DNA from: Fenollaria massiliensis
GTDB lineage: Bacteria > Bacillota > Clostridia > Tissierellales > Peptoniphilaceae
Assembly (NCBI RefSeq): GCF_000312505.2
Contig: NZ_HG326227.1
Location: 62,001 to 126,000, forward strand
Direction of reading: 5' to 3'
Length of the DNA stretch: 64,000 bases
The notes beneath the pieces were generated by a model. That model made no database searches. It was given only the letters and a program-made list of their open reading frames with translations, and was not told the origin of the DNA. The position numbers were made by a program, and so were the translations under genes. This document shows positions 8,876 to 16,817 of the stretch, piece after piece. Position 1 is the first letter of the stretch; each line of letters opens with the position of its first letter.

Positions 8876-9448
8876 ATGAAATTTTATTTAATAAGACATG
8901 GCGAATCAGAAGACAATTTAAAAAAGATCACATCACGCGTCGATACTAAATTATCGGCTAATGGCAAAGCTCAGGTAAAGACCTTAAGAGATGAGTACAA
9001 AGATATTAGCGATAAAAAAGTTATTGTATCAAATTTACTCAGAGCGCAAGAGACAGCTGATCTACTCGGTGTTAAGTCATACGAAATTGATGAGAGGGTT
9101 AGGGAGATAGATTTAGGCGAGTTTCAAGGACATTCATTCGATGAACTTGAGATACTTTATCCTGAAGAGACAAAGAAGCGCTTTGAGGAGCCATTTACAT
9201 TTAAGTTTCCTGGCGGCGAATCATTCACTGATCTAAGGAAGCGCGCAGAAGAATTTTATGAAGAGAAGTCAAAGCTTGATGAGGATATAGTTGTTATATC
9301 GCACGAGGGCTTTATCAAGACTATATTGTCCATAGTTATCGGCAAGAAAGAAGCTTATTATAATTTTAAGATAGAAAACGCTAGAATATGCGAAATTGAA
9401 GTTATAGATGGCTTTCCTATCATTAATAAACTAAATTACGGAGATTAA
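8876..9448 (+). CDS. cobC: Histidine phosphatase, probable alpha-ribazole phosphatase CobC
   Basis: A 190-residue member of the histidine (phosphoglycerate mutase-like) phosphatases. The catalytic RHGES is at residues 7-11, REIDLGEFQGHS in the middle and the second catalytic histidine in VISHEGF near residue 142. Many relatives act on other substrates, so CobC (removing phosphate from alpha-ribazole-5'-phosphate or adenosylcobalamin phosphate) is inferred from its place directly after cobS. GGGGG before the ATG serves as the ribosome site. Confidence 0.85.
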   Translation: MKFYLIRHGESEDNLKKITSRVDTKLSANGKAQVKTLRDEYKDISDKKVIVSNLLRAQETADLLGVKSYEIDERVREIDLGEFQGHSFDELEILYPEETKKRFEEPFTFKFPGGESFTDLRKRAEEFYEEKSKLDEDIVVISHEGFIKTILSIVIGKKEAYYNFKIENARICEIEVIDGFPIINKLNYGD

Positions 9449-9449
9449 A

Positions 9450-10229
9450 ATGGAAGCACAAACAAAATTATTTGAAAATAAAAAAATTGGGGGATTAAAT
9501 CAAACACAGCTTAAGTTTATAGCGATACTGTCAATGCTTGTTGACCATTTAGTATACGGGATTTTTGAAGTGGGCTTGTATCAAAATATAATCAGCGCTG
9601 CAAACATCACCATTGGCGGATCGTACGTAACAGGCGAGATGATGGATAAAATTCACTTCTTTGGTAGGATAGTGATTGGCAGGATTGCCTTTCCATTATT
9701 TTGTTTTTTCATAGTTCAAGGCTTTATGCATACAAGAAACAGAATGAAATATGCACTAAGATTATTTATATTCGCTTTTATTTCAGAAGTGCCATTTGAC
9801 CTAGTAAGTTCAAACACAATTTTTGATCCAAACTATCAAAACGTATTCTTTACATTATTTTTAGGCTTAGCAGCACTTATCATCATAGAAAAATTTGCAA
9901 ATCAGCCATTTATAAGGATAGCTGGCGTATTACTTTGTATATTTGCAGCCAAATTTTTAAGAACTGATTATGATATATTTGGTGTAATTTTAATAATACT
10001 AATGTATTTTGTGAGATTCAATAAATTCCAAAACTTAATGGTTGGTATGTCAACACGCTTCTTCTATGGCTTTTATTATCAAATGACAGCCTTCGTACTA
10101 ATGTATTTATATAATGGAGAAAGGGGAAAGGGTTTTAAATATTTCTTCTATGCATTCTACCCAGTTCATTTATTATTAATTTATTTCTTAAGAATGTATA
10201 TAGCAAAAAACCCGATAGCAATATTCTAA
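9450..10229 (+). CDS. TraX family integral membrane protein
   Basis: A 259-residue polytopic protein with about seven hydrophobic segments. LNQTQLKFIAILSMLVDH, GRIAFPLFCFFIVQGF and IFAFISEVPFDL are the conserved blocks of the TraX family (PF05857), named for the F-pilin acetylase. In Bacillota, chromosomal TraX homologues are common and their substrate is unknown; an acyltransferase-like role on a surface polymer or protein is inference. It starts one base after cobC stops and overlaps the next gene, so it is co-transcribed with the cobalamin operon. No conjugation genes are nearby. Confidence 0.85.
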   Translation: MEAQTKLFENKKIGGLNQTQLKFIAILSMLVDHLVYGIFEVGLYQNIISAANITIGGSYVTGEMMDKIHFFGRIVIGRIAFPLFCFFIVQGFMHTRNRMKYALRLFIFAFISEVPFDLVSSNTIFDPNYQNVFFTLFLGLAALIIIEKFANQPFIRIAGVLLCIFAAKFLRTDYDIFGVILIILMYFVRFNKFQNLMVGMSTRFFYGFYYQMTAFVLMYLYNGERGKGFKYFFYAFYPVHLLLIYFLRMYIAKNPIAIF

Positions 10230-11113
10230 TGAAAAAGACGATAATTTTAATTGTAATAGCTATGCTAATAAGCCTTGCTTCACCTAGGCTCATGGCTGAG
10301 GAAGCTATCAAAACTATAAATATTAAATCAGCTAAATTTGAAAATAATAAAATCGAGATTGAAATCGATACTAATGAAGCTTATCAAAATTTGGAGCTTG
10401 ACTACAAAATAGATAATCGCAAATGGCTTAGCGATGATTTTGACAATCTTATCACACTTGAATATAAAGAAAAAACTCGCAAATATGTACACAGTTTTAA
10501 AGAGGAAATAAAATTTTCTAAGAGCCTTGAAATTAGAATAAGACCTATAATAAATGCTAAAAAAGGTGATTTTTCAAACGTTATTATTTTTAACTATATT
10601 CTAAATGCGAAAAATTATGATTCGTGGGCGGCTGATTTTATTCATAAAGCAGATACACTTGGCTTGGTAACTGAGTCGATGAGAGAGGATATGAGCTCTA
10701 GTGCGACTAGACTTGAATTTATTGAATCACTAATCAAGGCGCTTGAGTACAAAAAGACAATTAAGGATTTTGAAAAAGAAGAAGTCAATGACACAAAATC
10801 CATTGCCGTGAAGAAAGCATATAAATTAAATTTATTAACTTATAATAAGGATAAAACTTTTGGACCAGATAGAAAAATTACAAGAGAAGAAGTAGCTGTA
10901 ATCTTGGATAAACTCTCTAGCATAATCAAGGCGGAAGACAAGTTTGAGAATAAACTTAAATACGATGATGCGAGCAAATGGGCTCTTAGCGCAATTGATA
11001 GCGTTATTAAAAAGGGTATGCTTCTTGGCGATACAAAAGAAAGATTTAACCCAAAAAAGAATATGACAAGACAGGAAGTTTTAGTCACAGTTCTTAGATT
11101 AATTGAGATATAA
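10229..11113 (+). CDS. Exported protein with three C-terminal S-layer homology (SLH) domains
   Basis: The protein opens with a signal peptide (MKKTIILIVIAMLISLASP, cleavage probably around LMAEE). Residues about 28-125 form a beta-rich region that I do not recognise. Three SLH repeats follow: one around SWAADFIHKADTLGL, one ending ITREEVAVILDKL, and one with WALSAIDSVIKKGMLLGD and MTRQEVLVTVLRL. SLH domains usually tether proteins to pyruvylated cell-wall polymers. The ATG overlaps the TraX-like stop. A terminator directly follows, so this gene closes the operon. Confidence 0.85.
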   Translation: MKKTIILIVIAMLISLASPRLMAEEAIKTINIKSAKFENNKIEIEIDTNEAYQNLELDYKIDNRKWLSDDFDNLITLEYKEKTRKYVHSFKEEIKFSKSLEIRIRPIINAKKGDFSNVIIFNYILNAKNYDSWAADFIHKADTLGLVTESMREDMSSSATRLEFIESLIKALEYKKTIKDFEKEEVNDTKSIAVKKAYKLNLLTYNKDKTFGPDRKITREEVAVILDKLSSIIKAEDKFENKLKYDDASKWALSAIDSVIKKGMLLGDTKERFNPKKNMTRQEVLVTVLRLIEI

Positions 11114-11117
11114 TTTT

Positions 11118-11146
11118 AACTGCTGAGCCATGTGCCAGCAGTTTTC
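11118..11146 (+). terminator. Intrinsic terminator of the cobalamin operon
   Basis: A perfect 8-bp stem (AACTGCTG against CAGCAGTT) with a 10-base loop is followed by a short T-rich tail. It lies five bases after the SLH-protein stop codon. The tail is weak (TTTTC), so some readthrough is possible. Confidence 0.7.
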
Positions 11147-11172
11147 TATATTATTTATAGATTTTTATCGTG

Positions 11173-11201
11173 TTGACAATTATATTTATCAAGTGTATAA
11201 T
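11173..11201 (+). promoter_or_regulatory. Consensus sigma-A promoter for the lipoprotein gene
   Basis: TTGACA (11173-11178) and TATAAT (11196-11201) are separated by exactly 17 bases. Transcription should begin near 11208, just before GGAGG (11223-11227) and the ATG at 11233. An apparent in-frame start at 11170 lies inside this promoter and is not used. Confidence 0.9.
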
Positions 11202-11232
11202 ATTTATTAGAGATTATTTTTTGGAGGTTATT

Positions 11233-11814
11233 ATGAAAAAAATATTAATTTCATTACTATTAGCAATATCATTACTTAGCGTTGCTTGCTCAGTACCTAG
11301 CACTAAACAAGCAGAGAAGAAGACTGAAACTGCTAGTGAAGAAAAAACAGAAGAAAAAGATAAAGCTGATGATAAGGCTGAAGAAAAAGATGACAAAAAA
11401 GAAGCTGGAGATATGAAGGACAAGGTAAATATCAAGTATTTTGACGAATTTAAAGATGATGAAGTCCTTGCTATAGCAAATGTTACTTATAACAATGACA
11501 AGGAAGATTTATTTGCCGCATACAATGTAAAAGAATTACGTCTTAGCGAGAATGACGATGCTAAAGAATATCTAATCATACCGAAGGATGACAAGACTGA
11601 TCTTGTGATTAAGTCAAGTGACTCTGATGGAGATGGTGAGTCATTTACTTTAGGTAAAAAATTTGGACTAAAGCTAGCTATATCAGATAGCGATCTTGAT
11701 AAGTTCGTATTTACTGTTAAGAATGGCGATAAGACTAAGGACTTTAGCTTGAAGCTTAAAGAAGATGGAAGCTTAGACTTAGATAAAGAAATAATGGAGG
11801 TTGTATTTAAATAA
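11233..11814 (+). CDS. Putative lipoprotein of unknown function
   Basis: The N-terminus is a lipoprotein signal: two lysines, a leucine-rich core and a lipobox SVAC with the lipidated Cys19. Residues about 25-62 are a lysine- and glutamate-rich linker. The remaining ~130 residues are a soluble acidic domain I do not recognise. The mature protein should be anchored on the outer face of the membrane. The start at ATG 11233 is set by GGAGG eight bases upstream and by the promoter. Its TAA shares a base with the following EamA gene's ATG, so the two are co-translated. Confidence 0.85.
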   Translation: MKKILISLLLAISLLSVACSVPSTKQAEKKTETASEEKTEEKDKADDKAEEKDDKKEAGDMKDKVNIKYFDEFKDDEVLAIANVTYNNDKEDLFAAYNVKELRLSENDDAKEYLIIPKDDKTDLVIKSSDSDGDGESFTLGKKFGLKLAISDSDLDKFVFTVKNGDKTKDFSLKLKEDGSLDLDKEIMEVVFK

Positions 11815-12725
11815 TGAAAGATAAAACCAAGGGTATATTATGTATGATAGCATCTGCATTAGCATTTTCACTAATGCAGATAGCTGTTAAACTTACATCA
11901 GAAGGTGTAAGCATATTTTTACAAGTTGTTTTTAGAAATTTCTTATTGTCAATATTTAGCATTGTAATGCTTAAAAAACATGGAGAAAGTCTAGTTCCTG
12001 TAAAAGAACATAGAGTTGCTCTATTTTTTAGAGGCTTTTTAGGTTTATTCGGTGCAGTTATGTATTTTTATGCGACAAAGAATTTGCCAACAGCAAATGC
12101 AGCTATTTTACAAAAGAGTTCACCTTTCTTTGTAATGATATTTGCGGCGATATTCTTAAATGAAAAATTAACAAGATTTCATATCATGTCTCTAGTCGTT
12201 GCTTTTATTGGAGCCTACTTAGTAACAAATCCATCGGGTAATTACAATCTAATTCCAGCACTATCAGGTATATTCTCAGCAATTTTCGCAGCAGGAGCAT
12301 ATACTATAATAGGCTCGCTTGGAAAAACTGAGAACCCATATAGAATTATGCTTGCTTTTGGCGCAGTTACGTGTGCTTGCTTAATTGTACCTTTAGTACT
12401 AACATATAAGAGCCCACTTCCAATTGATTGGTTATGGTTAGTCCTTATAGGCGTATTTGGAGGCTTAGGTCAATATTTATTAACAATTGCATATCTATAT
12501 GCACCAGCAGGCGAGGTAAGTATATATAACTACACATCAGTTATTTTCTCAGCGATACTTGGATTTATAATCTTTAGAGACAAGATTGAACCTATAGAAT
12601 ATATAGGCATAGTTTTAATTTTAATGTCAGCTGTAATACTATTCTTATATAATCAAAAGAACCTTGGACGCTTAAAAAAACAAAAAATTAAAAAATTTAA
12701 AAAAACTATTGACAAAGATGGATAA
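11814..12725 (+). CDS. EamA/DMT family transporter
   Basis: A 303-residue membrane protein with ten predicted hydrophobic helices in two EamA repeats, the drug/metabolite transporter layout. The start IASALAFSLMQIAVKL, then AILQKSSPFFVMIFA and, in the second half, SIYNYTSVIFSAILGF, are typical DMT helices. The C-terminus is a lysine-rich cytoplasmic tail. The substrate cannot be read from sequence. It overlaps the lipoprotein stop by one base. The -35 box of the following tRNA promoter lies within its last codons. Confidence 0.88.
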   Translation: MKDKTKGILCMIASALAFSLMQIAVKLTSEGVSIFLQVVFRNFLLSIFSIVMLKKHGESLVPVKEHRVALFFRGFLGLFGAVMYFYATKNLPTANAAILQKSSPFFVMIFAAIFLNEKLTRFHIMSLVVAFIGAYLVTNPSGNYNLIPALSGIFSAIFAAGAYTIIGSLGKTENPYRIMLAFGAVTCACLIVPLVLTYKSPLPIDWLWLVLIGVFGGLGQYLLTIAYLYAPAGEVSIYNYTSVIFSAILGFIIFRDKIEPIEYIGIVLILMSAVILFLYNQKNLGRLKKQKIKKFKKTIDKDG

Positions 12726-12737
12726 TAGTTGTATAAT
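12709..12737 (+). promoter_or_regulatory. Distal consensus promoter upstream of the tRNA cluster
   Basis: TTGACA at 12709-12714 and TATAAT at 12732-12737 have a 17-base spacer. The -35 box is inside the end of the EamA gene. Transcripts from here would carry a ~175-nt leader before tRNA-His; a weak 6-bp hairpin (AGTGCT/GGCACT) begins near the start site. Confidence 0.85.
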
Positions 12738-12821
12738 AAACGAGTGCTTGATGAGATTAGGCACTTACTAAATAATAGATAAAAGAAATTAATAAAATGT
12801 AAAGATTTTTTAAAAAAGGTC

Positions 12822-12850
12822 TTGACAAGCTTTCTTTTATTTGTTATAAT
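12822..12850 (+). promoter_or_regulatory. Proximal consensus promoter of the tRNA cluster
   Basis: TTGACA at 12822-12827 and TATAAT at 12845-12850, spacer 17. It is the second perfect promoter within 120 bases, giving a ~65-nt leader before tRNA-His. Tandem strong promoters are usual for stable RNA operons. Confidence 0.88.
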
Positions 12851-12920
12851 AGCAAAGTACTTGTTAAGAGAACTGACTAGTTTGGCTGAACATAGTAAGT
12901 GATCTTAATTCCAGAGATAT

Positions 12921-12998
12921 GGTGGGTATAGCCTAGTTGGTTAGGGCGCCAGATTGTGGCTCTGGAGGTCATGAGTTCGAATCTCATTATCCACCCCA
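12921..12998 (+). tRNA. tRNA-His (GTG)
   Basis: The sequence folds as a cloverleaf: acceptor GTGGGTA with TATCCAC, anticodon loop TTGTGGC with anticodon GTG, T-loop TTCGAAT and an encoded CCA. The extra G at 12921 can pair with C at the discriminator position, the G-1 identity element unique to tRNA-His. Confidence 0.97.
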
Positions 12999-13015
12999 TA
13001 ATTTTTTTAAAATTT

Positions 13016-13092
13016 GGTCCATTAGCTCAGCCGGCCAGAGCACCTGACTTTTAATCAGGGTGTCCCGCGTTCGAGTCGCGGATGGATCACCA
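13016..13092 (+). tRNA. tRNA-Lys (TTT)
   Basis: Acceptor GGTCCAT pairs with ATGGATC, the anticodon loop CTTTTAA carries TTT, the T-loop is TTCGAGT, and CCA is encoded. Only 17 bases separate it from tRNA-His, so both come from one transcript. Confidence 0.97.
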
Positions 13093-13096
13093 ACAT

Positions 13097-13180
13097 GCGG
13101 GAGTGGCGGAATTGGCAGACGCGCTAGACTTAGGATCTAGTGTCAACGACGTGGGGGTTCAAGTCCTCTTTCCCGCACCA
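13097..13180 (+). tRNA. tRNA-Leu (TAG)
   Basis: Acceptor GCGGGAG pairs with TTCCCGC. The anticodon loop CTTAGGA carries TAG. A long variable arm (TGTCAACGACG) is present as expected for a class II tRNA, and CCA is encoded. It starts four bases after tRNA-Lys. Confidence 0.97.
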
Positions 13181-13207
13181 AAAGAAGTGTTCGCACTTCT
13201 TTTTTTT
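13181..13207 (+). terminator. Strong terminator of the His-Lys-Leu tRNA operon
   Basis: A perfect stem AAAGAAGTG/CACTTCTTT with a TTCG tetraloop is followed by a run of T. It begins directly after the CCA of tRNA-Leu. Confidence 0.95.
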
Positions 13208-13240
13208 ATACATAAATTACGTTTTACTAATCCATTGAAA

Positions 13241-13275
13241 TAATCATGTCAAAGCCATTACTATAAACATGATTA
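13241..13275. repeat. Small inverted repeat upstream of tRNA-Arg
   Basis: TAATCATG (13241-13248) and CATGATTA (13268-13275) are perfect inverted copies 19 bases apart, with no T tail. It may be an operator or a chance hairpin. I see no convincing promoter for tRNA-Arg otherwise in this gap. Confidence 0.4.
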
Positions 13276-13286
13276 ATAAACTATCG

Positions 13287-13362
13287 GCATCTATAGCTCA
13301 GTGGATAGAGCAGCTGACTCCGGATCAGCAGGTCAAAGGTTCGACTCCTTTTAGATGCGCCA
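13287..13362 (+). tRNA. tRNA-Arg (CCG)
   Basis: Acceptor GCATCTA pairs with TAGATGC. The anticodon loop CTCCGGA carries CCG, the T-loop is TTCGACT, discriminator G, CCA encoded. It lies beyond the terminator of the other tRNAs and directly before the thrS promoter. No terminator separates it from thrS. Confidence 0.96.
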
Positions 13363-13370
13363 AAAAATTC

Positions 13371-13399
13371 TTGACAAAGCAAAGTCTTTGTGATACTAT
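13371..13399 (+). promoter_or_regulatory. Probable promoter of the thrS leader
   Basis: TTGACA at 13371-13376 is followed after 17 bases by TACTAT at 13394-13399. A better TATAAT at 13399-13404 has a 22-base spacer. The start would be near 13406, at the 5' edge of the T-box leader. Confidence 0.6.
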
Positions 13400-13405
13400 A
13401 TAATA

Positions 13406-13623
13406 AATTAATATTTAAAGATAATGAGAGGAAGAGTAGTATACTTAAGCTTATCAAGAGAGGGAATGCTGGCTGTGATTTTCCTATAAGCACTTATATG
13501 AAGACTAACCTTGAATCGGATCCGAAAGGAATCACGGAGTTGAGCACGTTATAGCTCTAGAAAAGAAGTAATTAGGGTGGAACCACGGTCTCATCGTCCC
13601 TTGAGGGATGGTGGGCTTTTTTT
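13406..13623 (+). promoter_or_regulatory. Threonine T-box riboswitch leader of thrS
   Basis: The leader has the conserved T-box AGGGTGGAACCACGG (13574-13588) and upstream stem I with an AGAGTAGTA bulge-like motif. A terminator follows: CATCGTCCC pairs with GGGATGGTG, then GGC and a run of seven T. Uncharged tRNA pairing with the T-box should favour the antiterminator and expression of thrS. The likely specifier is ACT at 13504-13506 (in GAAGACTAACC), a threonine codon; the exact specifier is inferred from its position, not from a folded model. Confidence 0.93.
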
Positions 13624-13653
13624 ATTTCACCATTAATATTATAGGAGGTAAAA

Positions 13654-15585
13654 ATGTCAAAAATTAATGTAACACTACCTGACGGCTCAAGTAGAGAGTA
13701 TGAAAAAGGAGTCAAACTTTATGATGTGTGCAAAGACATATCAGAAGTATTATTAAGAGATGTATTAGGAGCCGTTGTTAATGGCACAACAATGGGTTTA
13801 CAAGAAACGCTAGAAGAAGATAGTAAAGTAAAATTTGTTAAATTTGAAGACAAAGAAGGTAAGGCTATATTTTGGCATACATCAGCCCATCTTATGGCTT
13901 ATGCAATACAAAGATTATACAAGGACGTTAAATTCGCGATAGGTCCATCAATTGACGATGGTTTTTACTATGACTTCGATACAGAACATAGATTTGTTCC
14001 AGAAGATTTTGAAAAGATAGAAAAAGAAATGACTGCCATAGTTAAAGAAGGCGGTATTCTTGAAAGATATGAAATGCCTAGGAATGAAGCGATTGAGCAC
14101 TTCAAGAAACTTGGTGAAAAATATAAAGTAGAATTAATCGAAGACCTTCCAGAAGATGCTCATATTTCATTCTACAAATTAGGTGACTTCGTTGACCTAT
14201 GCAAAGGACCACACCTTTATGACATCTCAAAGATTAAAGCATTTAAACTACTTTCAATTGCAGGCGCTTATTGGAGAGGAGACGAGCACAATGAAATGCT
14301 TCAAAGAATTTATGCTGTATCCTTCCCTAAGAAGAAGATGCTTGATGAGCATTTAGCAAGACTTGAAGAAGCAAAGCTTAGAGACCACAGAAAGATTGGC
14401 AAGGAGATGGATTTATTCAGCATGCATGACGAAGGACCAGGCTTCCCATTCTTCCATCCAAATGGAATGGTCGTTAGAAACGAGCTTTTATCATGGTGGA
14501 GAGATGTTTTAGCTAAGAATGGTTATGGCGAAATTTTAACACCTATCATCTTAAATGAAGACCTATGGCACAGAAGCGGTCACTGGGATCACTATAAAGA
14601 AAATATGTACTTTACTAAGATAGATGATAAAGATTATGCAATCAAACCAATGAACTGCCCAGGCTCAACTATAGTATACGCAAACAGCCAACACTCATAC
14701 AAAGAGCTTCCAATCAGACTTTCTGAGTTTGGTCAAGTACACAGACACGAACTTTCTGGTACATTACACGGATTATTCAGAGTAAGAACATTTACTCAAG
14801 ACGACGCTCACGTATATTGCTTGCCATCACAAGTTGAAGACGAAGTATTTAAGATGATAGACCTAGCAGACTATTTATACAGCACATTCGGTTTCAAATA
14901 CTCAGTTGAATTATCAACAAGACCTGATGATTTCATGGGCGAGATAGAAACTTGGAATATAGCTGAAGCGGCACTTAAGTCAGCACTTGAAAAGAGAGGT
15001 ATTAAATACACTATAAACGAAGGTGACGGCGCTTTCTATGGACCAAAGATTGACTTCCACTTAGAGGACGCTATAGGAAGAACTTGGCAATGCGGAACTA
15101 TTCAGCTAGATTTCCAAATGCCAATTAACTTCGATTTAACATATATCGATGAAAACGGCGAAAAGAAGAGACCAGTTATGCTTCACAGAGCTTTATTTGG
15201 CTCATTAGAAAGATTCTTAGGAATACTTATCGAACAATTTATCGGTAAGTTCCCACTATGGCTTGCACCAGTACAAGTAAAGATATTATCAATATCAGAA
15301 AAGTTCAACGACTATGCAAAATCTGTTTACGATGAACTAAAATCAAAGGGATACAGAGTTGTTCTTGATGATAGAAATGAAAAGATTGGCAAGAAGATAA
15401 GAGAAGCACAAGTTGAAAAAGTTGAGTATATGTTAATAATAGGTGAAGAAGAAGTTAATACAAATACAGTTACTATTAGACATAGAGACTTAGGAGATCA
15501 AGGAAAAGTATCATTAGATGACTTTATCGCTAGAATAAAAAAAGAAATCGATACTAAAGAAATTGTAAAAAAAGAAGATAAATAA
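13654..15585 (+). CDS. thrS: Threonyl-tRNA synthetase
   Basis: ThrRS charges tRNA-Thr. The protein has an N-terminal TGS domain (about 1-62), a second additional domain with the editing-site HTSAHLMAYA near residue 74 and DLCKGPHLYD near residue 183, and a class II catalytic core. The core contains MNCPGST, QVHRHELSG and RVRTFTQDDAHVYC. A C-terminal anticodon-binding domain follows (PVQVKILSIS onward). 643 aa is the full normal length. AGGAGG precedes the ATG. The T-box leader links expression to threonine tRNA charging. Confidence 0.98.
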   Translation: MSKINVTLPDGSSREYEKGVKLYDVCKDISEVLLRDVLGAVVNGTTMGLQETLEEDSKVKFVKFEDKEGKAIFWHTSAHLMAYAIQRLYKDVKFAIGPSIDDGFYYDFDTEHRFVPEDFEKIEKEMTAIVKEGGILERYEMPRNEAIEHFKKLGEKYKVELIEDLPEDAHISFYKLGDFVDLCKGPHLYDISKIKAFKLLSIAGAYWRGDEHNEMLQRIYAVSFPKKKMLDEHLARLEEAKLRDHRKIGKEMDLFSMHDEGPGFPFFHPNGMVVRNELLSWWRDVLAKNGYGEILTPIILNEDLWHRSGHWDHYKENMYFTKIDDKDYAIKPMNCPGSTIVYANSQHSYKELPIRLSEFGQVHRHELSGTLHGLFRVRTFTQDDAHVYCLPSQVEDEVFKMIDLADYLYSTFGFKYSVELSTRPDDFMGEIETWNIAEAALKSALEKRGIKYTINEGDGAFYGPKIDFHLEDAIGRTWQCGTIQLDFQMPINFDLTYIDENGEKKRPVMLHRALFGSLERFLGILIEQFIGKFPLWLAPVQVKILSISEKFNDYAKSVYDELKSKGYRVVLDDRNEKIGKKIREAQVEKVEYMLIIGEEEVNTNTVTIRHRDLGDQGKVSLDDFIARIKKEIDTKEIVKKEDK

Positions 15586-15636
15586 TATACTACTAAAGTA
15601 TGAAAATTAAGAAAAAATTAAAAAATTTATTTGATA

Positions 15637-15671
15637 ATCAAGGGAAATTTAAGATTTTCCTTGATTTTTTT
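15637..15671 (+). terminator. Intrinsic terminator after thrS
   Basis: An 11-bp stem (ATCAAGGGAAA with TTTTCCTTGAT) with a 7-base loop is followed by a T run. The 3' arm overlaps the -35 region of the next promoter. Confidence 0.92.
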
Positions 15672-15689
15672 GTGATTTTATTATATAAT
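15661..15689 (+). promoter_or_regulatory. Promoter of the NlpC/P60 gene, embedded in the thrS terminator
   Basis: TTGATT (15661-15666) and TATAAT (15684-15689) with a 17-base spacer. The -35 box lies in the terminator stem and tail, a compact back-to-back arrangement. GGGAGG follows before the ATG at 15716. Confidence 0.7.
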
Positions 15690-15715
15690 ATCTAATACCT
15701 AAGGGAGGTAATATA

Positions 15716-16741
15716 ATGAAAAACTCAAATCACAGATCATGCGTCTTGCTAGTTTCTTTATTTCTAATCTCATTGATTGGATTTAAAGACTATGGCGTTA
15801 TGGTTAAACCTTTCGTTAGCAAAGATAATGTAAAATTTAGCGATAAAGAAATTGTTAACATAATAAATGAAGATAATGACTCATATACAGTTAGTAAAAG
15901 CGGAAAAGTTATAGATATTTCTAAAGATTATTTGATAGTTACGCACAAAGATACAAAGATGTATAAAGTAGTGTCATTTACAGGTATTGCTGCGTCTAAG
16001 GGGCTTGCTCCTTTTGATTACTTGCTACCAGGAGATACTGTTGAGTTATTACAAAAAAGTGACGATGGATACATATTTGTAGACTCTAAGAAACGTGTTG
16101 GATTTATTGATATTAAAGATTTAGAGAATATCAAAGAAGCTAATTCAACACAAGCATATTCAAAGGTTAATAAGACTTTAAAGTCAGGAGATAAAACGCT
16201 TGCATTAAAGAGAAACGATAAGGTTAGTGTAATTGCTTATGACGGACAAACATTTACATTAAGTGATGGAACTAATTCATTTAAAGCTCATAAGAACGAT
16301 ATATCATTAACAGAATTAAAAGAAGAAAAAGTAGAAGTAGACAGATCAGCATACGCTGGCAGAAACGATGTCGCTGGACTTATAGATTTTGCTAAATCGC
16401 AAATAGGTAAGCCATACGTATTCGCGTCAGCTGGACCAGATAGCTTCGACTGCTCTGGCTTAGTTTATTATTGCTACAAGAGTGTTTTAGGTATAACTGT
16501 TCCAAGATCATCAGCAGCTCTTGTTTCATGCGGTGTTTCTGTTGAGAGAGAAGATTTACTTCCTGGCGATATACTTTTATTTAATACATCAGGTTCTGGT
16601 ATATCACATGCAGGTATTTATATAGGGGGCGGCAAGATGGTCCATGCATCAAGTGGACAGCTTATGAGCGTTGTTATTTCAGACATCGACTCAGGTTATT
16701 ATTTGCCAAGATTTGTCGCAGCTAGAAGAGTAATTAAATAA
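15716..16741 (+). CDS. Secreted NlpC/P60 cell-wall endopeptidase
   Basis: The C-terminal ~120 residues form an NlpC/P60 papain-like peptidase domain: GKPYVFASAGPDSFDCSGL with the catalytic Cys near residue 245, then ISHAGIYIG (catalytic His near 298) and MVHASS. Such enzymes cut D-glutamyl-diaminopimelate-type stem peptide bonds. The N-terminus has a signal-like hydrophobic stretch (CVLLVSLFLISLIGF), and the ~190 residues between look like two degenerate SH3-type wall-binding modules. It is monocistronic, with its own promoter and terminator. Confidence 0.92.
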   Translation: MKNSNHRSCVLLVSLFLISLIGFKDYGVMVKPFVSKDNVKFSDKEIVNIINEDNDSYTVSKSGKVIDISKDYLIVTHKDTKMYKVVSFTGIAASKGLAPFDYLLPGDTVELLQKSDDGYIFVDSKKRVGFIDIKDLENIKEANSTQAYSKVNKTLKSGDKTLALKRNDKVSVIAYDGQTFTLSDGTNSFKAHKNDISLTELKEEKVEVDRSAYAGRNDVAGLIDFAKSQIGKPYVFASAGPDSFDCSGLVYYCYKSVLGITVPRSSAALVSCGVSVEREDLLPGDILLFNTSGSGISHAGIYIGGGKMVHASSGQLMSVVISDIDSGYYLPRFVAARRVIK

Positions 16742-16749
16742 TTTATATT

Positions 16750-16774
16750 GAGCTCCTATTATGGAGCTCTTTTT
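16750..16774 (+). terminator. Terminator of the NlpC/P60 gene
   Basis: The perfect stem GAGCTCC/GGAGCTC with a six-base loop is followed by TTTTT, nine bases after the stop codon. Confidence 0.93.
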
Positions 16775-16817
16775 CATGTCGGGTGCATGAGATTATTTTC
16801 ATGTATGAGCCTCAATA

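Noticed and set aside
9450-10229. TraX-like gene as a sign of a conjugative element
   Set aside because: No relaxase, pilus or integrase genes are near, and chromosomal TraX homologues are common in Bacillota.
12744-12820. A second T-box or other riboswitch before the tRNA cluster
   Set aside because: No T-box consensus, terminator/antiterminator pair or known aptamer core could be found.
13281-13493. A minus-strand ORF of 70 codons over tRNA-Arg and the T-box
   Set aside because: It is the antisense of a tRNA and a riboswitch, both with strong structural evidence.
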